DNA from: Pedobacter ureilyticus
GTDB taxonomy: Bacteria; Bacteroidota; Bacteroidia; Sphingobacteriales; Sphingobacteriaceae
Length of the DNA stretch: 64,000 nucleotides
Assembly (NCBI RefSeq): GCF_005925345.1
Contig: NZ_SSHJ01000002.1
Coordinates: 124,001-188,000, forward strand
Direction of reading: 5' to 3'
This document shows, in pieces, positions 53,095 through 61,901 of the stretch. Numbering within the stretch: the stretch's first letter is position 1; each line of letters begins with the position of its first letter. Under the pieces are notes generated by a model. It ran no database searches, was not told the origin of the DNA, and saw only the letters and a list, made by a program, of their open reading frames with translations. Position numbers and translations under genes: made by a program.

Positions 53095-54837
53095 CTACAT
53101 CCTGCGGAAGCCACCAACGTTGCCTGTGGGCTGGTTGTTGTTGGAAGGTGCTGGCCGTGTAGAGTTGTTATTTTCTACCTTTTCTTTCGGTTTCGGCACA
53201 GGTAGTGGGGCTACCGAAGGAATAGTGATGGTTTCGCTTCTATCCCAATTAGCTCTAATAGATAGTTCCTTATTATTGTACCAAATTGCTTCTGGTTGCG
53301 TACCTAATTTTAAATTTCCTGTATCCCAAATACCATTACTGTTAGCGTCGTAAACAATTCTGCCAAAGTATATACCTTGTTTTAAATTATTTAGTTTAAC
53401 TAGTGATTTCTTTTTGATTGGATAACTGCTAATAACGTTATTGTCTTTATTTACAATCTCTAGTATATAGCTTTTTGAAGTATCTGCTGGTTCCACTGTT
53501 AACGTCAGAGAGCCATAATCATTGGCATCAGCTAATGTAAAATTCCTTTTTAATTCTTTGTTTTTAGTATCAAAAATTGCATTTATGGCATTTTCTCTTA
53601 TTAATAAAATGTATTCTTCTTTAGCTCTCCACTTATATTTGATATGATATTTTAACAGGTTAGTGCTATCTTTTTCCAACGTAAATTTTCTAGGGATGCT
53701 GTCTTCAAGCAATATAATTTTACTTTCGTCGATATTTTTTATTGGAAAGTTAAAACTAATGGTTAAATCTCTAAATGGATTTAAGTTGCCTCCTTCTAAA
53801 TTGTCAGAAATGCTGATTACCCTATTATAAGTATCTCTTTTTGATCTACTAAATTTTACAGTATCTAAGGTCTTTCCTTCGTCTTTTACAGCAATTTTTA
53901 CCGAGTCAAAAGATAAGTCTGCTAACCACAAGCTTACTGAATCTTTAGTTTTGTTGAATTGAAATTGTTTGTTTTGGTCTACGCTAGGAGGGAAGATTAC
54001 TGTTAAGTCGGGGTTATTTAGCTTTTTGTTAAAGCTCATAAAAATGCTTCCATCTGCATTTAATTTTCTGTCGTTAACTCTAAAATTAGGAGCAATTTCT
54101 TTAAAAACACTTAAGCGTAAGCTATCAATATTTTTATCTAATACAATCGAATCTTTGATGAAACCAATTTCGTCACTTATTTGCTGGTAAATTCTGTCGC
54201 CACCACCTTTTTCTTTTAGAGCATATACTTTATAGGTATCTTTCTTTAAATTTTTAAGTTTAAAGTTTCCACTGCTGTCAGTTAGCGTAAAAATTGGTGC
54301 TCTTTTTTTGCCAAACAAACTGTCCCTAGATAAAGGAAGTATAAAAACAGTACTTTCTATTTCTGCTTCTCCGGTTAGTGCATTGGTTACATTTCCGCTC
54401 AAGCTTAACGAATCTATGGTGGGGCCAGTGGCAAAAGCATAGCTGAAGTTTTTAAGTACATTGCCTTCATTTAGATCTACGATAGCTTTGCCGAAATTTA
54501 AAGTGTAGGTCGTATTTTTCTCTAAAGAATCCGATAAACTAATTTCAAGTCTTTTCAACTTAACTTTTAACTCTGGAATTTTGTCTAGCTCTGGAGAAAT
54601 TGAAAATTCTTTAAATTCATTACTTAATTTAATGTATTCATCAAATTCTATGATAATTTTTTTAGCTGTGAAATTCGTGGTTAAATTTTCTGGCGTCATT
54701 TTTAGTACCTTCGGCGGAGTAGTATCTCTTGGCCCGCCTTCCGGAGATTTCATAGCGGCACACCCATAGATAAAACTAATTGCGCCGACAAGCACAAAAA
54801 AAATGAGGTAAAAAGGGCAGTTTCTGTTTTTAAGCAT
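53095..54837 (-). CDS. Ig-like domain lipoprotein
   Basis: 580 aa. Signal with lipobox IYGC (Cys about 26). Residues after SPEGGPRDTTPPKVLKMTPEN form the start of Bacterial Ig-like (Big_5) domains: TTPPKVLKMTPENLTTNF is the canonical entry. Further strands (TYTLNFGKAIVDLNEGN, FSYAFATGPTIDSLSLSG) and a carboxypeptidase-regulatory-like stretch (TDSSGNFKLKNLKKDTYKVYALKEKG) follow. C-terminus is Pro/Asn-rich (PAPSNNNQPTGNVGGFRRM). Surface or periplasmic structural role; common in Sphingobacteriaceae, function unknown. Confidence 0.85.
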   Translation of the reverse strand: MLKNRNCPFYLIFFVLVGAISFIYGCAAMKSPEGGPRDTTPPKVLKMTPENLTTNFTAKKIIIEFDEYIKLSNEFKEFSISPELDKIPELKVKLKRLEISLSDSLEKNTTYTLNFGKAIVDLNEGNVLKNFSYAFATGPTIDSLSLSGNVTNALTGEAEIESTVFILPLSRDSLFGKKRAPIFTLTDSSGNFKLKNLKKDTYKVYALKEKGGGDRIYQQISDEIGFIKDSIVLDKNIDSLRLSVFKEIAPNFRVNDRKLNADGSIFMSFNKKLNNPDLTVIFPPSVDQNKQFQFNKTKDSVSLWLADLSFDSVKIAVKDEGKTLDTVKFSRSKRDTYNRVISISDNLEGGNLNPFRDLTISFNFPIKNIDESKIILLEDSIPRKFTLEKDSTNLLKYHIKYKWRAKEEYILLIRENAINAIFDTKNKELKRNFTLADANDYGSLTLTVEPADTSKSYILEIVNKDNNVISSYPIKKKSLVKLNNLKQGIYFGRIVYDANSNGIWDTGNLKLGTQPEAIWYNNKELSIRANWDRSETITIPSVAPLPVPKPKEKVENNNSTRPAPSNNNQPTGNVGGFRRM

Positions 54838-54958
54838 TTATAGGCGTTTTAATCGATTTTTACCTTTTTTTAAATGATAATATTAAAATTTTGAGTTATG
54901 CTTTTATAACGCTTTATTTTAATCGATTATTTTATATGTTTAAGTATTTGATTTTCAA

Positions 54959-56821
54959 TTATTTAGATATATGAACCATCAAAACAGAAATATCTGAAGG
55001 AGAAACACCAGAAATTCTTGATGCTTGGCCTAAGGTTCGAGGTTTTATTTTCAATAATTTTTCTCTGGCTTCTTTTGATAAAGATACTAAACTGTTATAA
55101 TCAAAATCAGGATTAATTGCTTTGTCTTCCATCTTCTGCATTTTGTTTACAATCTCCTGTTCTTTTTCAAAATATGCTTCATATTTGATTTTAATTTCGG
55201 CTTGCTCTACGGTTTCTATTTCAAATTTATTAAGTAGTTCGTTAAAAGGTTCGCTTACTTTTCTTATATCATTAATATTAACTTGTGGTCTGCTTAGTAC
55301 GTTAAATAATTTTACGTTCTGCGTTAGAGGCGAAGTACCCAATTCTTCCATTAATGAATTAGCTTCAGACATTTCTATACCCTGTTTTTTTGTAAAAGCT
55401 ACGATATCATCCGAATCTTTTACTTTCTGTTTTACCAATTCCAAACGGTCATCGCCTATCAAACCTAATTCGTAAGCAATAGGAGTGAGGCGAATATCAG
55501 CATTATCTTGACGTAATAATAGACGATGTTCTGCCCTAGAAGTAAACATTCTATAGGGTTCTTCTGTGCCTTTAGTTACCAAATCATCTATCAAAACACC
55601 AATATATGATTCAGAACGCTTCATTATAAGCTCATGTTTGTCATATACCTTCTGGTGTGCGTTAATACCTGCTATAAACCCTTGACTAGCAGCCTCTTCG
55701 TAGCCCGTTGTGCCGTTTATTTGACCAGCAAAGAACAAATTACTGATTAATTTGGTTTCTAGCGTTAATGAGAGTTGGGTAGGTGGAAAATAGTCGTATT
55801 CTATGGCATATCCTGGTCTAAACATCTTTGCGTTTTCGAAACCTGGTATTTGGGTTAAGGCTTTATATTGTACATCTTCCGGTAATGATGTAGAAAAGCC
55901 GTTTACGTAAATCTCACAAGTATGCCATCCTTCGGGTTCTACGAAAATTTGATGACGTTCACGTTCAGCAAATCTATTAATTTTATCTTCAATAGATGGG
56001 CAATAACGAGGACCTAATCCTTTAATTCTGCCAGTAAACATGGGTGATTTTTCGAAGCCTTCTTTTAAAGTTTCGTGTACCTTATCATTGGTATAAGTAA
56101 TCCAACAGCAACGTTGATCTGTTGGAAGTGCTACGTTTGTATATGAAAATCTGCCACGTTCTTCATCACCCCATTGTTCTTCCATTAAACTATAATTTAA
56201 CGAACGACCATCAATTCTGGGAGGGGTGCCCGTTTTCATTCTTCCTGCTTCGAAGCCTAATTCCACTAATTGTTCGGTTAAGCCCGTAGCAGATTTTTCT
56301 CCAGTTCTGCCACCGCCCATTTTTTTCTCGCCAATATGGATGATACCATTTAAGAATGTACCATTGGTAAGCACTACAGATTTAGCTTTAATCTCTACTC
56401 CTAAATTAGTTTTTACACCAACAACTGTATTGTGTTTAATTAATAGCGAGCTTACCATTTCTTGCCAAAAGTCGATATTTTCAGTGCGTTCTAATGCTAA
56501 TCTCCATTCTTCTGCAAATCTTTTCCTATCATTTTGTGTACGTGGGCTCCACATTGCCGGGCCTTTGGATTTGTTTAACATCCTAAATTGGATGGTTGTT
56601 TTATCAGCTATGATACCCGAGTAGCCACCCATGGCATCAATTTCTCTAACTATTTGACCTTTCGCTACACCACCCATTGCCGGGTTGCAACTCATCTGTG
56701 CAATAGTTTCCATGTTCATGGTGATTAGCAAAACCGATGAACCTAAATTTGCAGCAGCGGCAGCAGCTTCACAACCTGCATGGCCGGCGCCAACTACAAT
56801 TACGTCGTATTCTTTAAACAT
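54959..56821 (-). CDS. mnmG: tRNA uridine-5-carboxymethylaminomethyl(34) synthase MnmG (GidA)
   Basis: 620 aa. FAD-binding enzyme that, with MnmE, installs the cmnm5 group on wobble uridine-34. Motifs: [19 protein letters not shown] (about 8-26), [48 protein letters not shown] (Cys), [32 protein letters not shown] and [21 protein letters not shown]-terminal helical domain about 540-620 for MnmE/tRNA binding. Two parS palindromes lie immediately upstream of its ATG, a common setting near the replication origin. Confidence 0.97.
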   Translation of the reverse strand: MFKEYDVIVVGAGHAGCEAAAAAANLGSSVLLITMNMETIAQMSCNPAMGGVAKGQIVREIDAMGGYSGIIADKTTIQFRMLNKSKGPAMWSPRTQNDRKRFAEEWRLALERTENIDFWQEMVSSLLIKHNTVVGVKTNLGVEIKAKSVVLTNGTFLNGIIHIGEKKMGGGRTGEKSATGLTEQLVELGFEAGRMKTGTPPRIDGRSLNYSLMEEQWGDEERGRFSYTNVALPTDQRCCWITYTNDKVHETLKEGFEKSPMFTGRIKGLGPRYCPSIEDKINRFAERERHQIFVEPEGWHTCEIYVNGFSTSLPEDVQYKALTQIPGFENAKMFRPGYAIEYDYFPPTQLSLTLETKLISNLFFAGQINGTTGYEEAASQGFIAGINAHQKVYDKHELIMKRSESYIGVLIDDLVTKGTEEPYRMFTSRAEHRLLLRQDNADIRLTPIAYELGLIGDDRLELVKQKVKDSDDIVAFTKKQGIEMSEANSLMEELGTSPLTQNVKLFNVLSRPQVNINDIRKVSEPFNELLNKFEIETVEQAEIKIKYEAYFEKEQEIVNKMQKMEDKAINPDFDYNSLVSLSKEAREKLLKIKPRTLGQASRISGVSPSDISVLMVHISK

Positions 56822-56832
56822 ATATTTTTCGA

Positions 56833-56848
56833 TGTTTCACGTGAAACA
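56833..56848. other. parS site (ParB-binding palindrome)
   Basis: TGTTTCACGTGAAACA matches the bacterial parS consensus at all 16 positions. It lies 12 bp upstream of the mnmG ATG, so ParB bound here would sit in the mnmG promoter/leader. Centre-to-centre distance to the second site is 43 bp. Confidence 0.93.
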
Positions 56849-56875
56849 TTAGTTTTATTTTGTTTTTTTTATTTG

Positions 56876-56891
56876 TGTTTCACGTGAAACA
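56876..56891. other. parS site (ParB-binding palindrome) within a 34-bp perfect palindrome
   Basis: A second perfect TGTTTCACGTGAAACA. Symmetry extends outward without mismatch to 56867-56900, giving a 34-bp perfect palindrome ending in TTTTATTTG/CAAATAAAA arms. The plus-strand tail TTTTATTTTT after it could also act as a terminator, although the ABC-F gene here reads left. Confidence 0.93.
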
Positions 56892-56902
56892 CAAATAAAA
56901 TT

Positions 56903-58765
56903 TTATTTTTCAGACAACTCCATCCATCTTTCCATATCTGTTTCAATAGCTTTATTGATGTTTATTATCGTTTCTGATATTTCTTGGATTTGAATATAGT
57001 TAGATGGATCTATTTGATTTAGTTCTTGCGTTAAGGTTTTAATTTTATTTTCGTTTTCTGCTAAAGCCTCTTCTAGTTTTTTAAATTCTTGTTGCTCTTT
57101 AAAGCTAAGTTTATTGCCGCTTGATGCTTGGGTTGGTTTTTGTTCTTCTACTTTTTGTTTCCTTGAAGCGGCTTCTTTTTCTATTTCTAAACTATTCCGA
57201 TGTTCAGAATAATTTCCGTTAAATATTTTCACATTTCCATTTCCTTCCATAATAAAAAGCTGGTCGCTCATCTTGTCTAATAAATACCTATCATGAGAAA
57301 CGAGTATCAATATACCTGGAAAGTTTTCTAAAAATTCTTCTAAAACGTTTAGGGTGTCAATATCCAAATCGTTGGTAGGTTCATCTAAAATTAGAAAGTT
57401 TGGGTTTTGCATCAGCACTTTCATTAAATGTAAGCGCTTCTTTTCTCCACCACTCAATTTCTCCACTAATCCATGTTGTTTTTTTGGAGGAAATAAAAAT
57501 AAAGTAAGTAGGGCAGAAGCGGAGATTGTTTGACCATCTGCCATTTTGATATACTCAGCATCTGCCTTTACAATGTCAATTACTCTTTCTTTTTCGTTGA
57601 AACTTAATCCTCCTTGCTTGTAATATCCATATTGGGTAGTTTCTCCTATATCAACTTTACCCTTGTCAGGATTTAAGTTTCCAGTAATGATATTTAAAAG
57701 TGTAGATTTTCCAGTTCCATTTTTACCAGCTAAACCAATTCTATCTCCTTTTTTAAAAACATAAGAAAAATCATTGATGATAGTAACATTGTTAAAACTT
57801 TGGTTAATGCGGTCAAGCTCTAAAATCTTATTTCCCTGTCGGGCCATTTTTACATTTAAAGTAACTTTTTGATGATCTACTCTTTGTTTAGTTTTTTCTT
57901 CTAAATCATAAAAAGCGTTTTGTCTAGCAACAGATTTTGTTCCTCTAGCTTGGGGCATTCTGCGCATCCATTCTAGTTCTTTCTTTAAAAGATTTTTATT
58001 TTTTTGAAAGGTAGCATCATCTTGTGCTTCTCTTTCTGCTTTCTTTTCTAAGAAATACGCATAGTTGCCATTGTAAGTAAAAGTTTTTCCTCTTTCTAGC
58101 TCTACTATGGTGTTGCAAACATTATCTAAAAAATACCTATCGTGAGTAACTAATAACAAAGTTTTGGCTCCAGAAGTAAGTATTTTTTCTAGCCATTCAA
58201 TCGTATCAATATCTAAATGGTTGGTTGGCTCATCTAAAACGTAAATTTCAGGATCTTCAATTAAAAGTTTAGCTAAAGCTAGCCTTTTACGCTGACCACC
58301 AGATAAAGTATCTATTTTTTGCTGCAGATGATTGATGCCCATTCTGCTTAAAATAGTTTTGATTTGATGTTCGTATTCCCAAGCGTTATGTTCGCTTAAT
58401 TCTTCGTATAATCTATTGAGCTTCTTCTCATCAGGATGCTCTTCCTCAATTAATTCTTCATATTCTTTAATTAGCTGCTGCTGTTTGTTTTCGGTAGAGA
58501 AAATGAAGTCGCTAATCGTTGCGTTTTCTGGAAAAGAAGGCTCTTGGTCTAAGAAGCCAATTTTGGTTGATTTATTTTTAACTATCTTTCCCTCGAGAGG
58601 AGCAAAGCGCTCTGCAAGTAGTTTCATCAGAGTGCTTTTTCCAGCACCGTTTACGCCAACTAGCGCCACACGCTGGCCGGCATTAATTCCTAAAGTTAAA
58701 TTCTTAAAAAGCCATTCGTCGTGATAGGCGTGGCCAAGCCCTTCTGCTGCAATTAGTGTACTCAA
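56903..58765 (-). CDS. ABC-F family ATPase (Uup/YdiF-like)
   Basis: 620 aa from TTG 58765; no ATG nearby. Two ABC domains: Walker A VGVNGAGKSTLMKLL (about 37-50), signature LSGGQRKRLALAKLL, Walker B DEPTNHLDIDT; second Walker A AGKNGTGKSTLLNII, signature LSGGEKKRLHLMK, Walker B DEPTNDLDIDT. A 70-80-residue linker and a C-terminal coiled coil (about 540-620, Lys/Glu-rich) follow, like Uup. ABC-F proteins act on ribosomes or DNA/recombination; some confer antibiotic resistance but there is no evidence for that here. Confidence 0.92.
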   Translation of the reverse strand: MSTLIAAEGLGHAYHDEWLFKNLTLGINAGQRVALVGVNGAGKSTLMKLLAERFAPLEGKIVKNKSTKIGFLDQEPSFPENATISDFIFSTENKQQQLIKEYEELIEEEHPDEKKLNRLYEELSEHNAWEYEHQIKTILSRMGINHLQQKIDTLSGGQRKRLALAKLLIEDPEIYVLDEPTNHLDIDTIEWLEKILTSGAKTLLLVTHDRYFLDNVCNTIVELERGKTFTYNGNYAYFLEKKAEREAQDDATFQKNKNLLKKELEWMRRMPQARGTKSVARQNAFYDLEEKTKQRVDHQKVTLNVKMARQGNKILELDRINQSFNNVTIINDFSYVFKKGDRIGLAGKNGTGKSTLLNIITGNLNPDKGKVDIGETTQYGYYKQGGLSFNEKERVIDIVKADAEYIKMADGQTISASALLTLFLFPPKKQHGLVEKLSGGEKKRLHLMKVLMQNPNFLILDEPTNDLDIDTLNVLEEFLENFPGILILVSHDRYLLDKMSDQLFIMEGNGNVKIFNGNYSEHRNSLEIEKEAASRKQKVEEQKPTQASSGNKLSFKEQQEFKKLEEALAENENKIKTLTQELNQIDPSNYIQIQEISETIININKAIETDMERWMELSEK

Positions 58766-58972
58766 GATGCTCTGAAACGATTTATACTAACAAAACCATC
58801 CCAGTCTATTAGGATAGCCTCATTACATTTAAAAAACAATTATTTATTATGATAAAATTGCTACAAAAGTACGTAATAATAACTGCTTAATGCTTTTGCA
58901 GCTAGTAGATTAGTTGGTAAACGAAGAAATATTACGAAAGTGTGTTGTAGTTTGATGTAGCGCTTTTGGTTT

Positions 58973-59659
58973 TTAGTTCAAATTGAAGTTGTCGTTTCTA
59001 ATATTCATTACGTTTGATGCAGCTAGGATAGATACGATTAAAGCCCCAATAACTATAGCAATAAGCAATTGTATTGTAGAGTACAAATTGGTTCCTCTTA
59101 CAATTTTTTGAGATTCTTCCTTCAGTTGTTCGCCTACTACAGTTTGTACTTTGGTAAGCTGAGAAAGGGAATTAGAAATATCAAAGAAAGAGCGCTCTGC
59201 ACTGTCATCGTACATTTTTCGCAAGGCAGTTTTATCTACAGCATGTGCATTTAACAAGAGCTGTTTCTCCAATAATTTGTTGTCTAGAAGTTTTACTTTC
59301 AACGCTGTTAAGTGGTTTTTTTCATTTTTAACTAGAAATGTTTGTTCATACTTGGCTAAAAGCGTATCGATATGTTTATCGTAAGTTTTAAGCTTAGCGT
59401 TAAGCTCTTGTGCTGATAGTTTATTTTGATCGCTGTAAACAAAGGTTTCTAAAAGGAAGCGCTTAGCATACAATTTTTCGGAAATGTAGAAAAGATCTGT
59501 TGCGGGTACCAATCTGTCGTTATAAAGCGAAGTAAATGCCTTTTCCATATTCTTAATGCTTCTATCTTCTAATAAACGGATGAGGATAGTACAGGCCATA
59601 ATTAAGAAAAGCAAAATGGCAATCTTGGTTTTTTGCTTTAGCGAATAAGCGAATTTCAT
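58973..59659 (-). CDS. Membrane four-helix-bundle sensor-domain protein without output domain
   Basis: 228 aa. Two transmembrane segments (about 12-31 and 198-217) enclose an extracytoplasmic helical region with the 4HB_MCP pattern (ILIRLLEDRSIKNMEKAFTSLYNDRLVP, AKRFLLETFVYSDQNK, LRKMYDDSAERSFFDISNSLSQLTKVQTVVGEQL). Only eleven residues follow the second TM, so there is no HAMP, kinase or MCP signalling domain. It may work with a partner protein or be a truncated receptor. Stand-alone gene. Confidence 0.72.
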   Translation of the reverse strand: MKFAYSLKQKTKIAILLFLIMACTILIRLLEDRSIKNMEKAFTSLYNDRLVPATDLFYISEKLYAKRFLLETFVYSDQNKLSAQELNAKLKTYDKHIDTLLAKYEQTFLVKNEKNHLTALKVKLLDNKLLEKQLLLNAHAVDKTALRKMYDDSAERSFFDISNSLSQLTKVQTVVGEQLKEESQKIVRGTNLYSTIQLLIAIVIGALIVSILAASNVMNIRNDNFNLN

Positions 59660-59769
59660 ATCTGGTTGTTATAAATTCACAAGATAGCTAATTTTTCGAT
59701 AGGATAGGTGTTTTGATAAACCCTAGTAACTGTGTTTTATTACTTAACAAGAGTTTTGGGTCTTGATTC

Positions 59770-59880
59770 GTCATTTCGAAGGAGGAACGACTGAGAAATC
59801 TTTAGAGGGATAATTTCTGATAAATGACCCAAAGATTTAGCGTAGCTTTCTTTTAGTTCTCGACTACGCTCGAAGACGAC
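59770..59880. repeat. Dispersed intergenic repeat (GTCATTTCGA type), copy 1
   Basis: GTCATTTCGAAGGAGGAACGAC at the left and GTTCTCGACTACGCTCGAAGACGAC at the right are inverted relatives; inner AAATCTTT/CAAAGATTT arms (59797-59804, 59831-59838 area) add a second stem. The layout matches REP-like palindromic elements common in Bacteroidota genomes. A second copy is at 61819-61894. Confidence 0.6.
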
Positions 59881-60124
59881 ATTCCTAATACAACTAAAAA
59901 AATAAGTCACTGATAAAAAACACAAACATCCAAAACTCACGTTACTTAGCACAAAAAATTTATACTTAGGGGAAGAAATGCGCTGAAGTATACGTTCTAT
60001 AAAGCTGTTTTATGTTGTATAAATTAGCCGCAAAGTAAAATAAGAGCTACGCTAAGAACGCAAAGGTTAGATTGTTTTCTTTTGTTTATCAACTTCCGAT
60101 CTTCGAAATTATACCATAGGCTTA

Positions 60125-60168
60125 GCTTTGACAAATTTGTATCCCATTTGTTAGGAGTTTGTCAAAGC
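60125..60168. repeat. 11-bp perfect inverted repeat GCTTTGACAAA/TTTGTCAAAGC
   Basis: GCTTTGACAAA (60125-60135) and TTTGTCAAAGC (60158-60168) with a 22-nt loop, in gene-free DNA. Looks like a second family of dispersed hairpins; only one copy in this window. Confidence 0.55.
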
Positions 60169-60317
60169 GGCTTAGCACCACAGCTCTTAGTTAATTAAAC
60201 CCGATTGGAACGAACACGTTTGGCAAACACATAGGTTTGCCATAAAGTAAAGTGTAAAGCGGGGCTGAATAGCCTATGAAAAAGCGGTATTGTTTTGCTA
60301 GCTGTAAAATAGCTAAG

Positions 60318-60346
60318 GCAAAAAGAAAGCGGGCATCCACCCGCTT
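60318..60346 (-). terminator. Intrinsic terminator of the GIN-domain gene
   Basis: On the minus strand AAGCGGG (60346-60340) pairs with CCCGCTT (60333-60327) around a 6-nt loop and is followed by TCTTTTTG. It lies 43 bp after the stop of the leftward GIN-domain gene. Confidence 0.85.
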
Positions 60347-60388
60347 GATTAACTAAAACTAAACTAAATTTATATGTGAATATGAATT

Positions 60389-61021
60389 TTAAAAAATGGT
60401 TAGCACATCGCCACTAGGCAGCTCAGTACTTACTGACTGTTTTTGTGCTACTGCAGTATTTTTAGCTTGAATGCTGCTGTTCTCTGCCGTAAATTTATCC
60501 ATGTTGATAGATGATGTGCTGTTGATAGCAGCAATATAATCTGTTGTTTTACCGCTTAATGTTAAGTTAGATTGTCCGTTTACGTTAGCGAACAAATCGA
60601 TAGTATTGGTATTTAAAATTGCTTTAGCTTGGTCTTTTAAAGTAACGGCTAAGCTAAGTGCACTGAATTTTCCATTGGTTTTAATTACAGCATTATCGCT
60701 AGCGGTAATTTCGTTTAACTGGTTTGCGTAAACTACTACAGTTAAGGTTTCTTTATCGAAAGAGCTAATTCTTAGTTCGCCATTTTTTTCTTGCACCAAA
60801 GCATTTTTCGAATAATAGCTATCGTAAACTTGTACACTTTGATTTGGGCTTTGTACCAAAATTACCTCTACGTTACCGGCAACGTTTAATTTGTTGAATT
60901 TTTTAACTTCGCCTACAACAGTTACTTTTTTGGTTGCTGTAGCATTTACTAAAGATGTAGCGCTTGCGCTAATAGCTACTGTTAAGATGGCTGCGAATAG
61001 ATTTTTAATAGAAGTCTTCAT
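60389..61021 (-). CDS. Secreted GIN-domain (DUF2807) protein
   Basis: 210 aa. Signal peptide MKTSIKNLFAAILTVAISASATSLVNA. The mature part shows DUF2807/GIN beta-solenoid coils: FNKLNVAGNVEVILVQSPNQSV, LRISSFDKETLTVVVYAN, EITASDNAVIKTNG, LNTNTIDLFANVNGQSNLTLSGK, with a Gln/Thr-rich tail lacking the usual second GIN repeat end. Possibly a periplasmic adhesin-like protein. Controlled perhaps by the tandem repeat at 61144-61174; own terminator at 60318-60346. Confidence 0.8.
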   Translation of the reverse strand: MKTSIKNLFAAILTVAISASATSLVNATATKKVTVVGEVKKFNKLNVAGNVEVILVQSPNQSVQVYDSYYSKNALVQEKNGELRISSFDKETLTVVVYANQLNEITASDNAVIKTNGKFSALSLAVTLKDQAKAILNTNTIDLFANVNGQSNLTLSGKTTDYIAAINSTSSINMDKFTAENSSIQAKNTAVAQKQSVSTELPSGDVLTIF

Positions 61022-61143
61022 ATCTTAAATATTTTAATGTCTGTAATTATTTTTCTGTTTTTAAACTTGTTACATCTATAAGACTGCAACAATTACAAAA
61101 GGTTGCACCGCTTCTTGGCGTTTTATACCATTAGGAGTAAAGG

Positions 61144-61174
61144 TTCGACCAACGCCAGTAATTTTTCGACCAAC
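61144..61174 (-). promoter_or_regulatory. Tandem GTTGGTCGAA operator-like repeat
   Basis: On the minus strand GTTGGTCGAA occurs twice (61174-61165 and 61153-61144) with a 21-bp period, i.e. two DNA turns on one face, 123-153 bp before the GIN-domain gene. Direct repeats of this period and a GTT core are typical of LytTR-type regulator sites. An ATTTTTCG/CGAAAAAT stem (61161-61188) overlaps the distal copy. Confidence 0.5.
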
Positions 61175-61305
61175 AGGCACCGAAAAATTCAAGTAAAATG
61201 AAAAAGGTTGATTTAAGTATAGTAGCCGAAGCAGTCTAGCGTTGCACGAAGAATGTGCAAGTTAGGATTGGTAAAGGAATGTTAACAGAAAATAGCGTGC
61301 TGAAA

Positions 61306-61728
61306 TTAGTTCCTAGTTGCCAAATAGAAGTCTTCTTTCGCTGTCATTTCTATTTTGGCTTTTTTGGTTTTATCTCGGTAACCTAGCAGATGAAGCGTTC
61401 CGTGGATCATGATGCGGCATAATTCATCGTGAGTAGTGGCATTATTTTGCTTGGCATTATCTTTAACTCTATCAATACTGATGAATATATCTCCCAAAAT
61501 GGTTTTAAGCTCTTCTGAGTTGTCGAAAGTGATTACATCGGTATAATAGTCATGCTGAAGAAAATCTTGGTTTACACGCAATAAATATTCGTCAGAACAG
61601 AAAATGAAATTCAGCTCTGCTAATTGGTAGCCTTCAACTTCGATAGTTTCCTGCAACCATTTTTTTATGGCGATTTTTCCTTTTAAGGTGTAGGTAACGT
61701 CTTCTGTAAAGAAATTGATTTTAGCCAT
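61306..61728 (-). CDS. ybeY: Endoribonuclease YbeY
   Basis: 140 aa from ATG 61728 (MAKINFFTEDVTYTLKGK); a start 51 bp upstream gives a non-homologous leader and is rejected. YbeY trims and checks 16S rRNA 3' ends. Core: LAELNFIFCSDEYLLRVNQDFLQHDYYTDVITFD-type segment, GDIFISIDRVKDNAKQ and the zinc motif HGTLHLLGYRDKT, where the third His of HGxLHLxGxxH is an Asp. This replacement occurs in Bacteroidota YbeY. Reads left, 173 bp downstream of the DUF4175 gene. Confidence 0.92.
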   Translation of the reverse strand: MAKINFFTEDVTYTLKGKIAIKKWLQETIEVEGYQLAELNFIFCSDEYLLRVNQDFLQHDYYTDVITFDNSEELKTILGDIFISIDRVKDNAKQNNATTHDELCRIMIHGTLHLLGYRDKTKKAKIEMTAKEDFYLATRN

Positions 61729-61818
61729 TGGATTTAAGTTAGAAGGCAAAAGTAAAAAAGAATTAACCACAAAGAACACAAAGAGATTGCTTTTTTGATA
61801 TAGTTTTGAAATATGTTT

Positions 61819-61894
61819 GTCATTCTGAACGACATGGAAAAATCTACAAGTAAGCAGAACTAGACTAACGGATTTCTCCTAGCGTCGAAATGAC
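61819..61894. repeat. Dispersed intergenic repeat (GTCATTTCGA type), copy 2
   Basis: GTCATTCTGAACGAC ... GAAAAATCT on the left and GGATTTCTCC ... CGTCGAAATGAC on the right form an imperfect palindrome. Similar to copy 1 (59770-59880), between the DUF4175 and ybeY genes. Confidence 0.6.
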
Positions 61895-61901
61895 GATTTG
61901 A

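Larger units (their letters stand above)
59660..60388. other. Gene-free repeat-rich stretch
   Basis: 729 bp without a credible gene. A 70-codon open frame at 59740-59952 is produced by an intergenic repeat (below) and is not accepted as a gene. It contains the repeat at 59770-59880, an 11-bp hairpin repeat at 60125-60168, a small stem near 60290-60320 (GCTAGCT/AGCTAAG) and the terminator at 60318-60346. Confidence 0.6.

Noticed and set aside
59740..59952. 70-aa open reading frame on the minus strand
   Set aside because: It lies across the GTCATTTCGA intergenic repeat; the translation NVVFERSRELKES arises from the repeat and has no family, signal or operon context.
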